A stretch of DNA of 64,000 nucleotides from the NCBI RefSeq assembly GCF_000002235.5, contig NW_022145549.1, forward strand, positions 808,501-872,500. The letters run 5' to 3'. The DNA is from Strongylocentrotus purpuratus. Taxonomy: Eukaryota; Echinodermata; Echinoidea; Camarodonta; Strongylocentrotidae. Positions 21,541 to 31,975 of this stretch are shown here, piece after piece (the first letter of the stretch is position 1; every line of letters begins with the position of its first letter). Below the pieces are notes generated by a model that ran no database searches, was not told the origin of the DNA, and saw only the letters and a program-made list of their open reading frames with translations. The position numbers were made by a program, and so were the translations under genes.

Positions 21541-22195
21541 ATTCACTCATATTCAACAAGGCAGTCATCAGATTTGTATGTGGTCACTCCGCACACTACA
21601 TTAGCCCAGAAATCAATCAGACATAGGGATCCAGATGTACGGAATTCTCCACCTAACAATACTCGCAATATAAACTCCTTTAAAAGAGCACTCAAATGTA
21701 TTATCATTTCACAGACAGAAGATATTACTTACATGATATATCTAACCATACATATCAGTTCTCATTATATCGAACACAAGTTTAAGTCTTTTACGATCTA
21801 TGAGACATTTTACTAGACTTAACAATGTACTTCTTTTTTCTTTCTTTTTTTCCCTCTTTTTTTTCTTTGTAAATAGTGTAAATAACTCATAACCCTTTTG
21901 GAATTTTATTTGTCATATATCATACCATAAATCATATATGTGAAAGGTGTTGTAACGATTTAAGCTCTATGCTTATGTTTCATCACCTTTGTCTGTACAT
22001 TCTTTAAACTGTATTATAGGTGCAACTTGTCTTTGATAAAACATTGTTATATTCTTTTTCATATGAAGTCAATTCAAATGGATTGTAGAATTGAAAAGGA
22101 TTAGTTATTTCACTGATGTGATGTGAGCTCCAATGAATTGTGAAATTTTGAACACACATGCATAAATAAATAAATAAATACATTTATTAGACTGA
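21541..22195 (+). mobile_element. CR1-like LINE 3' fragment
   Basis: The frame from about 21545 reads YSTRQSSDLYVVTPHTTLAQ, then KSIRHRDPDVRNSPPNN and SFKRALK, the C-terminal pattern of CR1-group reverse transcriptases (Y-TR-S, SF-GP-LWN-LP, SFK-LLK). About 350 bp of AT-rich 3' UTR follow and end in AAATAAATAAATAAATA near 22165-22185. Inserted on the sense strand in SRCR intron 7. Confidence 0.65.
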
Positions 22196-22499
22196 CGTAG
22201 ATCCATCACTTCAGAGAAAGGCTGTTAGCGGCGCTGATTTATTATGAATTAAATTGTCTTTTTATTCATTCATTTATTTAATTTTTTTGATTTCCTTTAA
22301 TTTATCAATTTATCTTTGTGATCTCTTTCTAAAGTTACATAAAAATTACAACATTATCATGATAGTAAACAAATAATATAATTAATACCTCAAACAATAC
22401 TCAGTTTAGAAAAATGTAATTATACAAGATGAAATGATTCAGCAAGATTTTATTGTTGAAATTTAAGAAAACACGAACATTTGCCACACTCAACCCAAG

Positions 22500-22600
22500 T
22501 GATGTAAATGGGTACCTGGCAGGAATTAATTCCTTGAAATGCTAGAGCGCCGTATGACAGACATGAGCGCTATACAAGCATCCACTATTATTATTATAAT
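22500..22600 (+). repeat. SINE 3' fragment (family 1)
   Basis: GGGTACCTGGCAGGAATT, AGAGCGCC and GAGCGCTATACAAGCATCCA, then ATTATTATTATAATTA, correspond to the body and tail of the SINE seen in full (reversed) at 39870-40214. No tRNA head. Confidence 0.55.
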
Positions 22601-22669
22601 TACTATTTATAAGTATTAAAGGAATCAATTGGTTATAATTTTAATGATCTCGTAATTGTAATTACACAG

Positions 22670-22747
22670 ACGTCACCGGAAATTTGGCGAGCTACAACGA
22701 AGCAACCACCAAAAATCCATCGGGATTGCCAGCTCGTAAAACATTCG
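22670..22747 (+). CDS. SRCR receptor, exon 8 (juxtamembrane stalk)
   Basis: 78-nt exon between AATTACACAG and GTAAGTGT, phases 1-1. It encodes NVTGNLASYNEATTKNPSGL then PARKTF, a hydrophilic Thr/Asn-rich stalk with an N-glycosylation sequon (NVT). Called because acceptor, donor and phase fit between exon 7 and the membrane-helix exon; no homology by itself. Confidence 0.7.
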
Positions 22748-22764
22748 GTAAGTGTTTCTATTTT

Positions 22765-22905
22765 GCACGACTAGTACTTGTACTTGTAGTACTAGTAGTA
22801 GTACTTTTATTATTATTCGTAGTAGTAAAAATAGCAGTAGTATTAATATTAGTAGTAGTAAGTAATAGTAGTAGTAGTAAGTAATAGTAGTAGTAGTAGT
22901 AGTAT
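22765..22905. repeat. AGT/ATT microsatellite
   Basis: TAGTAGTAGTA-rich stretch in SRCR intron 8. Open frames through it are low-complexity Val/Ser strings. Confidence 0.85.
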
Positions 22906-23139
22906 TTGTAGTTTTGGTTGTGCCTGTTGATGTAGCGATTATAATAGTAATTATGATAGTAGTACGTGTATCTATATAGTATATATACACTGTTAGTTGC
23001 AGAAGTAGTAGTTATAGCAGCAACAACAACATTGGTTCTGGTGGTGGTGGTAGTTATTAAACTCAGTACTTATCAAAGCATTAGTAGATGTTTAATGGAG
23101 TAATTTTATGTCATTTCTTTGTTTCTATTTTGTGTATAG

Positions 23140-23294
23140 CCTTGGTTATATCTCAGGTGGTGTACATTCTAGTGGCTCTTATTGTTATTGTCTTATTGAC
23201 AATAAGGATGCAGCTGTATAGGTACAGTATGCAGTTATTTCACAATGCACATTTTAATGTTATAAACGTTAAATGTACTAAAGCGAAAAGTTAG
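23140..23294 (+). CDS. SRCR receptor, exon 9 (transmembrane helix, stop)
   Basis: Last coding exon, after TTTTGTGTATAG, in phase 1. It encodes ALVISQVVYILVALIVIVLL, a clear membrane helix, then a basic stop-transfer (TIRMQLYR) and a short tail ending NVKCTKAKS and TAG at 23292-23294. The tail is about 30 residues, with a single Tyr-based YSMQL (a YxxphiL-like endocytosis signal) as its only recognisable feature. This exon makes the protein a type I membrane receptor rather than a secreted SRCR protein. Confidence 0.8.
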
Positions 23295-23344
23295 TATAAT
23301 TTAGTCCTAGAAACGAAAAAAGAGAAAATTGTTTTCCATTTTTG

Positions 23345-23840
23345 GCAAATAATTCAGGCCTACCAGAAACACTTGTTTTGAAAGATATATTTCAGTTCAA
23401 ATTTGATAAGATAAGAGACAATAATGTCAAACAATATAATTTCAAATTCATTCATAGGATATTGCCTTCTAAAGATAATCTCTTAAGTTACATAGAAAAC
23501 CGTAAGTACAGTACAGTCTAACGAATGTGAAATTTTTTTGTGAAAAAGAAATTATTGAGCATTTTATATTTCGTTGAAAGAACTTAAAGAGTTTTCTGGA
23601 AAGATATCTCAAGACTTGTATATTTCATTTTTAAAATAGAAATTGAAATCGATATGAACATTTTATTAATTGGATATAAAATGAATAACAGAAAATTTAC
23701 TTCACTTAAGTTCTTGATAAATTATGCACAACTTGTATAAATATACACAAATTACGTAAAGCGGAACTTTGGGGACGTACCAACCAATCAAAAGAGGTTT
23801 ATAAGTTATTTTATTTCACCATTGAAATTGTAAATATATT
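23345..23840 (+). mobile_element. Tx1/L1-like LINE, C-terminal fragment
   Basis: Degenerate frames read QYNFKFIHRILPSKDNLLSY, then FWKDIS, then LLIGYKMNNRKF and SLKFLINYAQL, the pattern of Tx1-type ORF2 C-termini (FNFKLLHRILP, then FGYK, then N-I-L-IIGYSIYK). Several stops and frame changes. It begins 50 bases after the SRCR stop codon in the same orientation, so it may be transcribed as part of that 3' UTR. Confidence 0.6.
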
Positions 23841-25190
23841 TTTTTTAAATTGTTATCATCATTGTCATGACTATTATTATTATTTTTTATTTTTCATATC
23901 ATTATTATATTTCATATGGGGTTTTCCATCATTATCAATGTATTAATATCAATTTCATTGTTACTACCAGTGATATTAATGACATCAGTATCATCATTTT
24001 TATCTCCATTATCATGTGATTATCATTATCTTAATCATTAACCTTATTATTGTTCTATAATCGTCATCATTGTTGTTATCATTATTACTAAAAGGTTTGT
24101 GAAGGGATCCTTGTACATTTTTCAACAATATATACTTGATTTACTATATTATACAGGCGAAGAGCAGTAGAATCGAACGTCACGGAGATTCCTTTAACAG
24201 GGACTGAAAAATGAGCTTTGTTCTTATGGGCCTAGCTATTGCAGAAAATGAGCTGCAGCCTTTTAGACCCCGCTCTCACTAGGGCGTTTTAGCAACGAGA
24301 CGGAAGACAAAGACGACGGGAGAAATCACTCAACCGAGATCGTCCTGTTCTATGCTCCCGTCTTCATCTGTAACCTGTATACTTATTCTTAAAGACTCGA
24401 AGTCTTGCGTTCTATCAGGGAATTTTGACACCATTCGGTTATTTACTCGATGTCAGGTGTATGCCAGTAAATGAGAGAGGTCATCACATATTCATGAGAA
24501 ACAGGTCTTATATAAAATATTGGTGACATTGCATATCAACTTAATTTTTGGGATAACGTGACTCTGTGAAACGTGGCAAAATGAATATAATCACAGCATT
24601 TCACTCTGTCTCTACTAATATTATATGTATTAAAATATTCGTTTTGAATTTCTTGTGATAATCCTGATTATTGTGTGACCATTATATTTTGTTTGAATAT
24701 TTGTCTAATATTTGGGGATGTGGAATTTGTCGAATTTTAATGTTAATAAAGAACCATGTGGGACAGAGGGTAAAAAAAACTATATCTGGAAGAAAGGAGG
24801 TCCTTTTTCTTGTGACTGATAGAATTCGATTGTAAATAAAATATGTTACATTTAAATATCCCCCCTGAAATGTATTGCACCTGTACATATTCACTCATAA
24901 TTTCTTTCGCTTTCTGGATTTTTGTTTTATATGATGTATGTATTTAAATTGTTATATTCTTATATTGGTGGCCTTTATTTTGTAACTGTAATAGTTTTAT
25001 ACTGATCATTTATCGATATTTTGTATTATTTTTGTTAATACCTATCAATAAATAAGGATCTGAATCTTAATCATTCACGCCCGTCATTTTTGTTTTATGT
25101 ATTCTTTTTTTAAATACTGATTTAAATTTACATGTATTTGCCGAATAGGGATTTCTGTATGGCCTTTTTGAACAAAAAGTGTTACATATG
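23841..25190. other. AT-rich spacer with ATT/ATC microsatellite, no gene
   Basis: ATTATTATTATTTT and ATCATCATT-type repeats at 23860-24090, then unassigned AT-rich sequence. A minus-strand open frame at 24682-24894 shows no domain. No splice-supported exon was found. Confidence 0.5.
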
Positions 25191-25191
25191 G

Positions 25192-25835
25192 ACTGTTGGT
25201 CATAATGGTGGAATAATTATTTTTACCCCAATTTATGGAATGATTTTGACAATGATTTACTCCTAATAGATCTAGATAATATTATACATTCTCAGATTTT
25301 ATTGAATAATAAATTATACGGCTCCCTCACTGGCCCCTCAAGAGCCCCGGGGATATGCACAACACCGGGTGTCTGCCGTCCAGGGGCCATTTGAAATGAA
25401 TATTGCCCGTGCGGGCCCCTCACGGCGGCATCTCAAAATGTACAACGCAGCTTTAAGGACAGGAGGTGCGAATGTCAGAGGATACATAGTTCAGTGCCCC
25501 GCACGGCACCCGCCCGGGCGCCTTGAGGACCCCGGCCTGTCAGATTATTATTATTATTATTATTCGTCAGCACTTCTTACCACAAATTTGGACAAATTAT
25601 CATACAAATTTAGACCCCGATTGGCCGCCGTTTTTATACACCGTATGTCCCCTAGTTGATTAGCATTGTAGCATACACATGCTTTAGCAGTCACGCCAAA
25701 CAAACACTCACAAATTATTATTCAATAAAATCTGAGAACGTATACTATTATCTAGATCTATTAGGAATAAATCATTGTCAAAATCATTCCATAAATTGGG
25801 GTAAAAAAATTATTCCACCATTATGGCCAACAGTG
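25192..25835. repeat. Foldback structure with arms of about 125 bp
   Basis: The left arm 25192-25318 (GTCATAATGGTGGAATAATT ... TCTCAGATTTTATTGAATAA) recurs inverted at 25711-25835 (TTATTCAATAAAATCTGAGA ... AATTATTCCACCATTATGGC). The loop of about 390 bp holds a strikingly GC-rich segment (25330-25545) with smaller palindromes such as GGGCCATTT and CCCGTGCGGGCCC, then an ATT microsatellite. No coding frame recognised. It could be a foldback transposon or two opposed copies of one repeat. Confidence 0.7.
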
Positions 25836-26029
25836 TATAATAACAATAATTATAATGATTATTATAATAATATCAATAATAATGATAATACCAATAGTAT
25901 TAATGAATTGATAGATTAAACTTATCACTATTAATGATATCAAAGTCACACGTATAATTGGCTTAATCCTATATAGGGAATGTTTAAAGTTCCACCGTTG
26001 ACGTGGCCCTATAGTCAATCTGCCCAAAG

Positions 26030-26195
26030 GCGCTGGAAGGTACCCACTTACTACACTTTAGTGGAATGTAATCAAAGGCAGATTAATGTCTTGACCATGG
26101 ACACTAGCGTCGCGACTGGGACTCGACCCGCAAACCATGAGACTCACGGTCCACAAAAATATCCACTGCTAGAAGACCAAGACACCTTGTTTTGT
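26030..26195 (-). repeat. tRNA-derived SINE (family 1)
   Basis: On the minus strand: GGTGTCTTGGTCTTCTAGCA (tRNA head), GCGGGTCGAGTCCCAG (B box), then GGTCAAGACATTAATCTGCC and GGGTACC. The same order of head, B box and AAGACATTAATC is seen at 10604-10745. Confidence 0.6.
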
Positions 26196-26759
26196 TATCA
26201 TTATTATAATTTCATGTAAGTTTCTCTTTATTTATCAATCTGTGTTCGTTTCTCAAGGGTTAAAAGGAAATACCGCAAATACAGTTGTTACAAGTATGTG
26301 TAACATCACTTGTTTTATTACGTAATAGTAGTGATCTTAAAAGTTATGCAATGCATTTATATGTAGGTATGCTCAAATTTGTTAATGGTTGATTTTTAAA
26401 AGCACATTCATTTACATTAACGAAGATCCTTGAGAGACAGTAATTAAGAGCAGTGAGAATAAGAGCGACAAACAATGAAATCATCTTCCCTCGTAATTAA
26501 GTACACGAAGGTATGGTCAACAAAGGCCCCTTCCCAAATAGATTCAAGCTGAAAACCACTTAGGCCTTATTTGTAATCAACACTAGAGTGGCGAAAAAGA
26601 AAAAGGCCACTAATTGTCTTTTGGGGGCATCCATTCTGAAATGAATGCTTTCCATAGTTGTGGATTGATGCATTTGTACCGACCGAGAAATGTTTGTTGT
26701 AATGATACTTTATTTCCTCGATCGCCAACAAAATTAGAACAGTGAATGGATGTTTTGTG

Positions 26760-27300
26760 AAACAGCTCCTACTTACTTAGATATTTCAACGTGCTGGAAT
26801 TAAAATTTGTTTGTGTGGTGTTATTAATACCATGAATGCAACGCCAAGTAATTATGATCATCAATTTTTCTAAATCGCCATTATCATTTTCTATAAAGAA
26901 AGGCTGTATTTTATCAAGTCTAAGCAACGCACATCCTTTGTAAACATTCGAAGAGCAGTCTTGACATCGATAGAGGACTTAGCTGATTCAATGACTTCCA
27001 ATATTCATTGAATATTTTGGGAGACGATTCCTACTAATTCATTCAGCGTACTGGAAATCGAATTTGTTTGTTTGGTGTAGGCGTCAAAAGGACCAAGAGA
27101 GCAACGCGAAGTAATTCAAACTTTTTATCTAATTGTCTTGACTCTTGAATCGTGTGGGTGACAGCTCTTACAAAATCCTTTCAACACACTGAATTCGAAA
27201 TTTGTCGGTGACCAAGAGAGCAACGCGAAGAACTTCAAACTGTGTATCTAATTGTCTTGAATATTGTGGGAGACAGCTCTTACAGAATCCTTTCAACAAA
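26760..27300 (+). repeat. Decayed tandem copies of the GPCR 5' region
   Basis: Units of about 100-250 bp resemble the 5' UTR and first codons of the receptor at 27345. ACCATGAATGCAACGCCAAG (26830) and ACCAAGAGAGCAACGCGAAG (27092 and 27213) align with ATCATGAATGAAACTCCAAA at the true start. The segments before them (CAGCTCTTACAAAATCCTTT, GAATTCGAAATTTGTCGGTG) align with CAGCTCTTACAGAATCCTTT and AATTCGAATTTTGTCGGTGT. Only the copy at 26830 keeps an ATG, and its frame closes after about 14 codons. These are remnants of a local tandem duplication. Confidence 0.65.
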
Positions 27301-27344
27301 CTTAATTCGAATTTTGTCGGTGTGAACTTGATATCAAAAGGATC

Positions 27345-27602
27345 ATGAATGAAACTCCAAATAATTCAAATTTGTCATTTAACTCCTCTATTCTGGATGA
27401 ATATGATCAAAGAGTTCCTCTATTTTTCGCAGCATTGGGTTATAGCTATGTCATATTAAACATTCTCTCCTGTCTCGGGTCTACGTTGACTATGACTTGC
27501 ATCCTGTTCAATAAGAAACTGAGAAAACCGACCAACATTATACCCTTCAACATCATTCTTTGTGATTTCATCTCGGTTCTTACACATTGCGTTCTTTACC
27601 TT
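27345..27602 (+). CDS. Rhodopsin-like GPCR, exon 1 (N-terminus, TM1-TM2)
   Basis: The ATG at 27345 opens an extracellular N-terminus with four N-glycosylation sequons (NET, NNS, NLS, NSS). TM1 (YVILNILSCLGSTLTMTCIL), the loop NKKLRKPTN and TM2 (IIPFNIILCDFISVLTHCVL) with the conserved Asp of position 2.50 follow. Donor GTAAGTCT after 86 codons, phase 0; reading on past it adds a few hydrophobic codons, then stop. Exon 2 at 32636 joins in frame for a 289-aa seven-helix receptor. Ligand unknown; by family it would couple to G proteins at the plasma membrane. Sea urchins have rapidly expanded lineages of such receptors, and this one belongs to no subgroup I can name. A further small exon between TM2 and TM3 cannot be excluded, since the joined first extracellular loop is very short and lacks the usual Trp/Cys. 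Confidence 0.75.
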
Positions 27603-27872
27603 GTAAGTCTAATAATAGTAATAACATTTCCCAAAGAATTTTTTCTATTTTATCAAACAAATATTATAAACAATTGCATAATAATCTATGAGTTAATGAT
27701 ATGATATAACGACCAATATGAGGCACTCTCGCAATACTTGAGTTTCATTACAAGCATTCATCAAATTTAAGTAATGTTGATCTTTATATACTTTGTTACG
27801 CAATGACATGGAAGGTCAATTTTGGTCATTCCGTAACAAAGCTATCTAAAATATAATACTTTATCAATTTAA

Positions 27873-27904
<32 letters not shown>

Positions 27905-28019
27905 TAGATTTGTCAATTTAATGAATGGCTGGTAGGAAAAATAAAAGTGAAAGTACGTCATATTAGTTCATTTATTTTATCAATACTTGGTACATTTTTA
28001 TTAAACTGTCTGTAAAAAG

Positions 28020-28690
28020 ATAAAATCAGAATTTGACGTTGGCCGACGTCGGGAAATGACGCTGGGCCAACATTGGACTGGTGGACATTTTAAAGAAAAG
28101 GTTGAGTTCTGGGAAGAGGTGAAAAATAATGTGTGAGCGTTATCATTCTTATTATGCAAGTGTGGAAGAACATCAGATATGAAGACATGTTCCCTGAAAA
28201 GCATGGCTCTTCAAATGCCTTTATATTTTAAATATGTCATGTAACTCGTAAAACTCGGGGGGTAGATTTTTACGCCACGTGTTCGTGTAGTCCCATATAC
28301 ATCTTTCTGTGTACAGTGTTTGTAACTTTACCAAGACTTGGCCAAATTTCTTATCATTTTGGTGATTCCAGAACCTTGCAATACACACAAATTCTTATAT
28401 GCTAGATGATCAACCTTTTCTGGTCGATTTCACACCGTTTCTTTCCCAATGCAATCGCATGACCAGAACTCAACTTCATCTTTAACATCGGGCCGAATCA
28501 GAATTTGATGTTGACTCAACGTCAAAAAGTTTATGTTGAACCAACGTGAGAATTTGATGTTGGCATAACCGTAATTTGGGAAATAACTTCGGGCCAACAT
28601 AGGGCTGGCGGTCATTTTAACATCGGGCTAATGCCAACGCCTCATGGTACATTGGCCCAACGTTAGGCTGATGTCGTATTGCTAACTGGT
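28020..28690. repeat. Degenerate repeat with TTGATGTTGGC motif
   Basis: Contains several imperfect copies of AATTTGACGTTGGC / GGGCCAACATTGGACTGG (28029, 28067, 28500, 28548, 28590, 28650). Embedded in it is a unit, 28285-28470, that recurs at 30113-30270. No coding sequence. Confidence 0.5.
28285..28470 (+). repeat. Dispersed repeat, copy a
   Basis: TAGTCCCATATACATCTTTC through ATGCAATCGCATGACCAGAA. It matches 30113-30270 in the same orientation, with a gap of about 30 bases. Confidence 0.75.
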
Positions 28691-29330
28691 ATAGTCTATT
28701 TCAGTGAGCCAAATTGGGGCATCCGGAATTAAACCAAGTTTCTTCACCACACATCATGCCATTGTCAATATGCAGTATCTAATCGGAGGATTGATTCTAG
28801 GCCGGAGTTCTGACCATGACAAATATAGACCTCCGTTTCACCTTTGAGACCAGCAGACTTCAACCATTTACAATCATTTTATTGTGCTTTTTTTTTTGTC
28901 CAGAAACTGCCGATGTGGTTGTTTTTCATGACGGCAGTGTGTTTCGCCGGTAGTTTTTTCAGTTCTTTTTCGGAAGAACATTTCAATCATTATTTTTCAC
29001 CATCACCATACGTTAAATAACTAGTTTTAGCTGATGTTTTGCCAGAATCCTTAAGGCTTGTGCACTGGAAATGTAGATAGCCTGGTTTTTGTCATGGTCA
29101 TAAGACATACGTGTCAGTATAGGAGGGTTAGATTGTGTGGGATAGATTGATGTATACTGTCATCTCAACCTGCTGCATAAAATTAATGCTTTTTAGCAGC
29201 CTTCATGCCAGGGCCTGCAGAACGGCAGGGTTCGGGGGCTCGATCAAGCCCCTCACTTGTTTAAAAAAGTATGTTAAAGAGAATCAGAAAGAAAGAGAGA
29301 AAGAAATGAAGTATCAAAATATGCTCGCAT

Positions 29331-29675
29331 CTGACGTAATTAAATGCCTAATCCCCCTGAGCTTACGGGCGTTCCGCCCCCTGGACCACACCAGGGACCC
29401 TAAGGCGGGCCCCTGGATGCTCATCTGACCGTAATTAAATACCCCAAACCCCTGGGCTTCCGGTGGCTCTGCCCATGGACCCCACCAAGGCTCTAAGGGG
29501 TGCCACTGGTGGCTTATCTGATCATAATGTAATGCCTCAAACCCACGAGCTTCATCGGGCACAGCCAATTATTGACCTGCCAGTGTCACAGATAAGGTAT
29601 CTAAATATGCTTATTTGACCCTTATATAATGCCTTAAACCCTGAGCTTCCGGGGGCTCCGCGCCTGGACCCCACG
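29331..29675 (+). repeat. Minisatellite, about 92-bp unit, four copies
   Basis: Units start near 29331, 29424, 29516 and 29614. Each opens with TCTGACCGTAATTAAATNCC-like sequence and contains GAGCTTCCGGGGGCTCCGC-like and CCTGGACCCCAC blocks. GC-rich compared with its surroundings. The third unit is the most diverged. Confidence 0.7.
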
Positions 29676-29724
29676 TCAATTTATGCTCCACTCGCTTTGT
29701 TCGCTACAATATATCCCCTCGTTT

Positions 29725-29935
29725 TCAGTTCTTAGCCCTACGTCTCTGGAACAACTCCCCTCGTTCTTAAGAAACAGTACTTCACTAGCTTTCTTCAAAC
29801 AAACAAAAAAAAAACACCTGGAAACTTACCTGTACAACTCCTCTTAAATTGTTGATAGTCTAAGAGACAGCGCCTTGTATCCTTGGAAAAGGCGCTATAT
29901 AACATATTGTTATTATTATCATTATTGTTATTCAA
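29725..29935 (+). mobile_element. LINE 3' end with GCGCTATATAA tail
   Basis: The reading frame gives SLEQLPSFLRNSTSLASFKQ, then KKKHLETYLYNS and stop, the usual end of CR1/L2-type reverse transcriptases (LWN-LP--IR-S-SL-SFK--LK-HL). The tail CGCCTTGTATCCTTGG, then GGCGCTATATAAC and TATTATTATCATTATT, is the kind of 3' end shared by LINEs and SINEs in this window. Confidence 0.6.
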
Positions 29936-30112
29936 GGTAAAGACCAGTTTTAGAAACGCCCTCCTCAATGCAATGCAATGGAAGCTCTCATTACCAAACA
30001 TGTGAAAGAATATGTTTTGACTAATACGTGATGATACAAATTTTGCCGGGAAACCGCCTACTAATTGATGTATTTGGTAAATTATTATATCTATCTGGAC
30101 TGGACAGATATA

Positions 30113-30270
30113 GGGTAGTCCCATAAACATCTTTCTGTGTACAGTGCTTGTAACTTTACCAAGACTGGGCCAAATTCCAGAACCTTGCAGTATACGTTAA
30201 TACTTATATGCTAGATGATCAACCTTTTCTGATTGATTCCACGACGTTTCTTTCACAGTGCAATCGCATG
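30113..30270 (+). repeat. Dispersed repeat, copy b
   Basis: TAGTCCCATAAACATCTTTC through GCAATCGCATGACCAGAACT; direct partner of 28285-28470. Confidence 0.75.
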
Positions 30271-30364
30271 ACCAGAACTGGTCTATACCTCTAATACTAA
30301 TACTCGACTTTGAAAAGCATTCCGCGGTAGAGTGGTGGTGATGAAAGGTGAGCCCCTGGAATTC

Positions 30365-30382
30365 CCCCCTCCCCCCCCCCCC

Positions 30383-30412
<30 letters not shown>
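30365..30412. repeat. C-tract/A-tract junction
   Basis: A run of C (30372-30382) directly followed by about 28 A. The A tract could be a retroposon tail, but no retroposon body is recognisable to its left. Confidence 0.6.
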
Positions 30413-30416
<4 letters not shown>

Positions 30417-30597
30417 AACTGCTTCCGGCGCGCCTGGTCACATATTTTATAAATCTTTAATTAGAAACTACCAAAGTAGGTTGCGCTTTTTATACGCACT
30501 GTATACTCTGACTACGGTCATCATTTTCATGCGCGTTGTGGCCACGGACGTCGCTAAAGGAGGGTGGTATATTGAAATTTGGTTGCTGTCGGGAAAA

Positions 30598-30905
30598 ATG
30601 AGCAAAGGGGGAAAGGAAAATGAGAGGGAAAGGGAAAGAAAAGAAGAAGAAAAGAAAAGGAAAAGAAAGGAAAGAAAGGAAAGAAAGGAAAGAGAAGAGA
30701 AGAAAGAAAGAGAAAAAAGAAAAAGAGAAAGGAGAAGAAAGAAAATAAATAAATAAAGGAAAACAAAAAGAAAAGAGAAGAAGACAAAAGAAAAAAGGGG
30801 GATGAAAGAGAGGAGAGAGAGGGGGGGGGGGGTAAGAGCCTGAGATAAAGATGAAGGATGGGACTAAGAGAGAGAGAGGGAGAGAGAGGGGGGATGTTGG
30901 GTGGA
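30598..30905. repeat. Purine-rich (GGAAA/GAGA) tract
   Basis: About 300 bp almost wholly A and G on the plus strand (GGAAAGAAAGGAAAGAAAGG, then GAGAGAGAGGGAGAGAG). Lys/Glu/Arg or Phe/Leu/Ser frames through it are artefacts of composition. Confidence 0.9.
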
Positions 30906-31538
30906 GTCGCCACGTCGAGGGAGCAAGAAAGATACGCATAGATAATGTTGCTGTGTCGGTATTCTTGCTCGATCCTCGTGTACTATATCAATGCAGAAGT
31001 TTGAAGTCGGTGAGATGTATTATGTCGGTCGGCCGGCAATTTTTTTCCCCCTACAAACTGTGACTTTTTATTGGACAATGAAACATTATTGAAAATTCAG
31101 ACAATGATTAAGAGTTGATACAATGAATCGTCTCTTTCTCTAATAATTTAACGAAACGTCAAAGCTTTCACGCTTCGCGCGGGAGGGGAGGAAACTGAAT
31201 TCAAACTAGAATTAAGAGTCGAGAACGGTACAACAAATCGTCTTATTTCTCTAATAATTTAATGAAATATCAAAACTTCCGCGAAGGGGGAATCGGAAAA
31301 ATAATTTAGTTCCTGGCCCTGGGTTTATAGGGTTAATTTTATAGACATTGACGCATTGGCATTAATATATTTGTCGGTTATTGGTGGCTAATTTTTTTTT
31401 TCGGTAATCTATGGTCTCTAGTACCCCCCCCCCCCCTTCTGAAAAAGGTCTAGCGACGACCCCGGTTGTGGGTGATGATAATTATCATTTTCTCACACCA
31501 ATATAGTCAATTCATTTTTCAGCTCCTGGATTGAAGCT

Positions 31539-31905
31539 TTACCATTCGGCGGCAGTTATGTTGCCCATTTCAGCCGTTTCCCCTCGCAGTAATGTAATTG
31601 TTGCGCAATTGTCGGTATCAAATCTCATCTTGATGTCCTCGGTGGGTTGTATTACAACTCTTATTAATGTATGAATCTTGTCGTCATTATGTGCATAGAG
31701 TTTGATATCATTCGTATTATACCGAATGGTTAACTGTTGCTGAAACATCATTTCGTACAGACCAATTACGTGTACCTTGAATGATGGAGCATACCGGATT
31801 GTGAGCCATGCAGCTGACGGAAGAGCTGAGGAGACAACGAATCTCCTTGAAATAGCGCATCTCTTGAATCTTACTTCTGGTATCGAACATGAACCTAGCT
31901 GCCAA
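31539..31905 (-). mobile_element. LINE reverse-transcriptase fragment, decayed
   Basis: A minus-strand frame reads TNDIKLYAHNDDKIHTLIRV, then TEDIKMRFDTDNCATITLLR, matching the MDDIKLYAKN...FSDDIGM-F-LDKCA pattern of an R2/NeSL-like or related reverse transcriptase around the catalytic DD (here ND, so inactive). Just upstream, other frames show GDSLSPQLF and AHNPVCSIIQGT, corresponding to the preceding fingers/palm motif. Frame changes and stops between them show an old fragment. Confidence 0.6.
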
Positions 31906-31975
31906 TATGGTCGGAATGGTCTTTCATATTATTGTTATCATTATTAGTATTACCATTACCATTATTAACTTTATT

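Noticed and set aside
30481-30940. Charged or Leu/Ser/Phe-rich frames over the purine tract
   Set aside because: Simple-sequence artefact on both strands.
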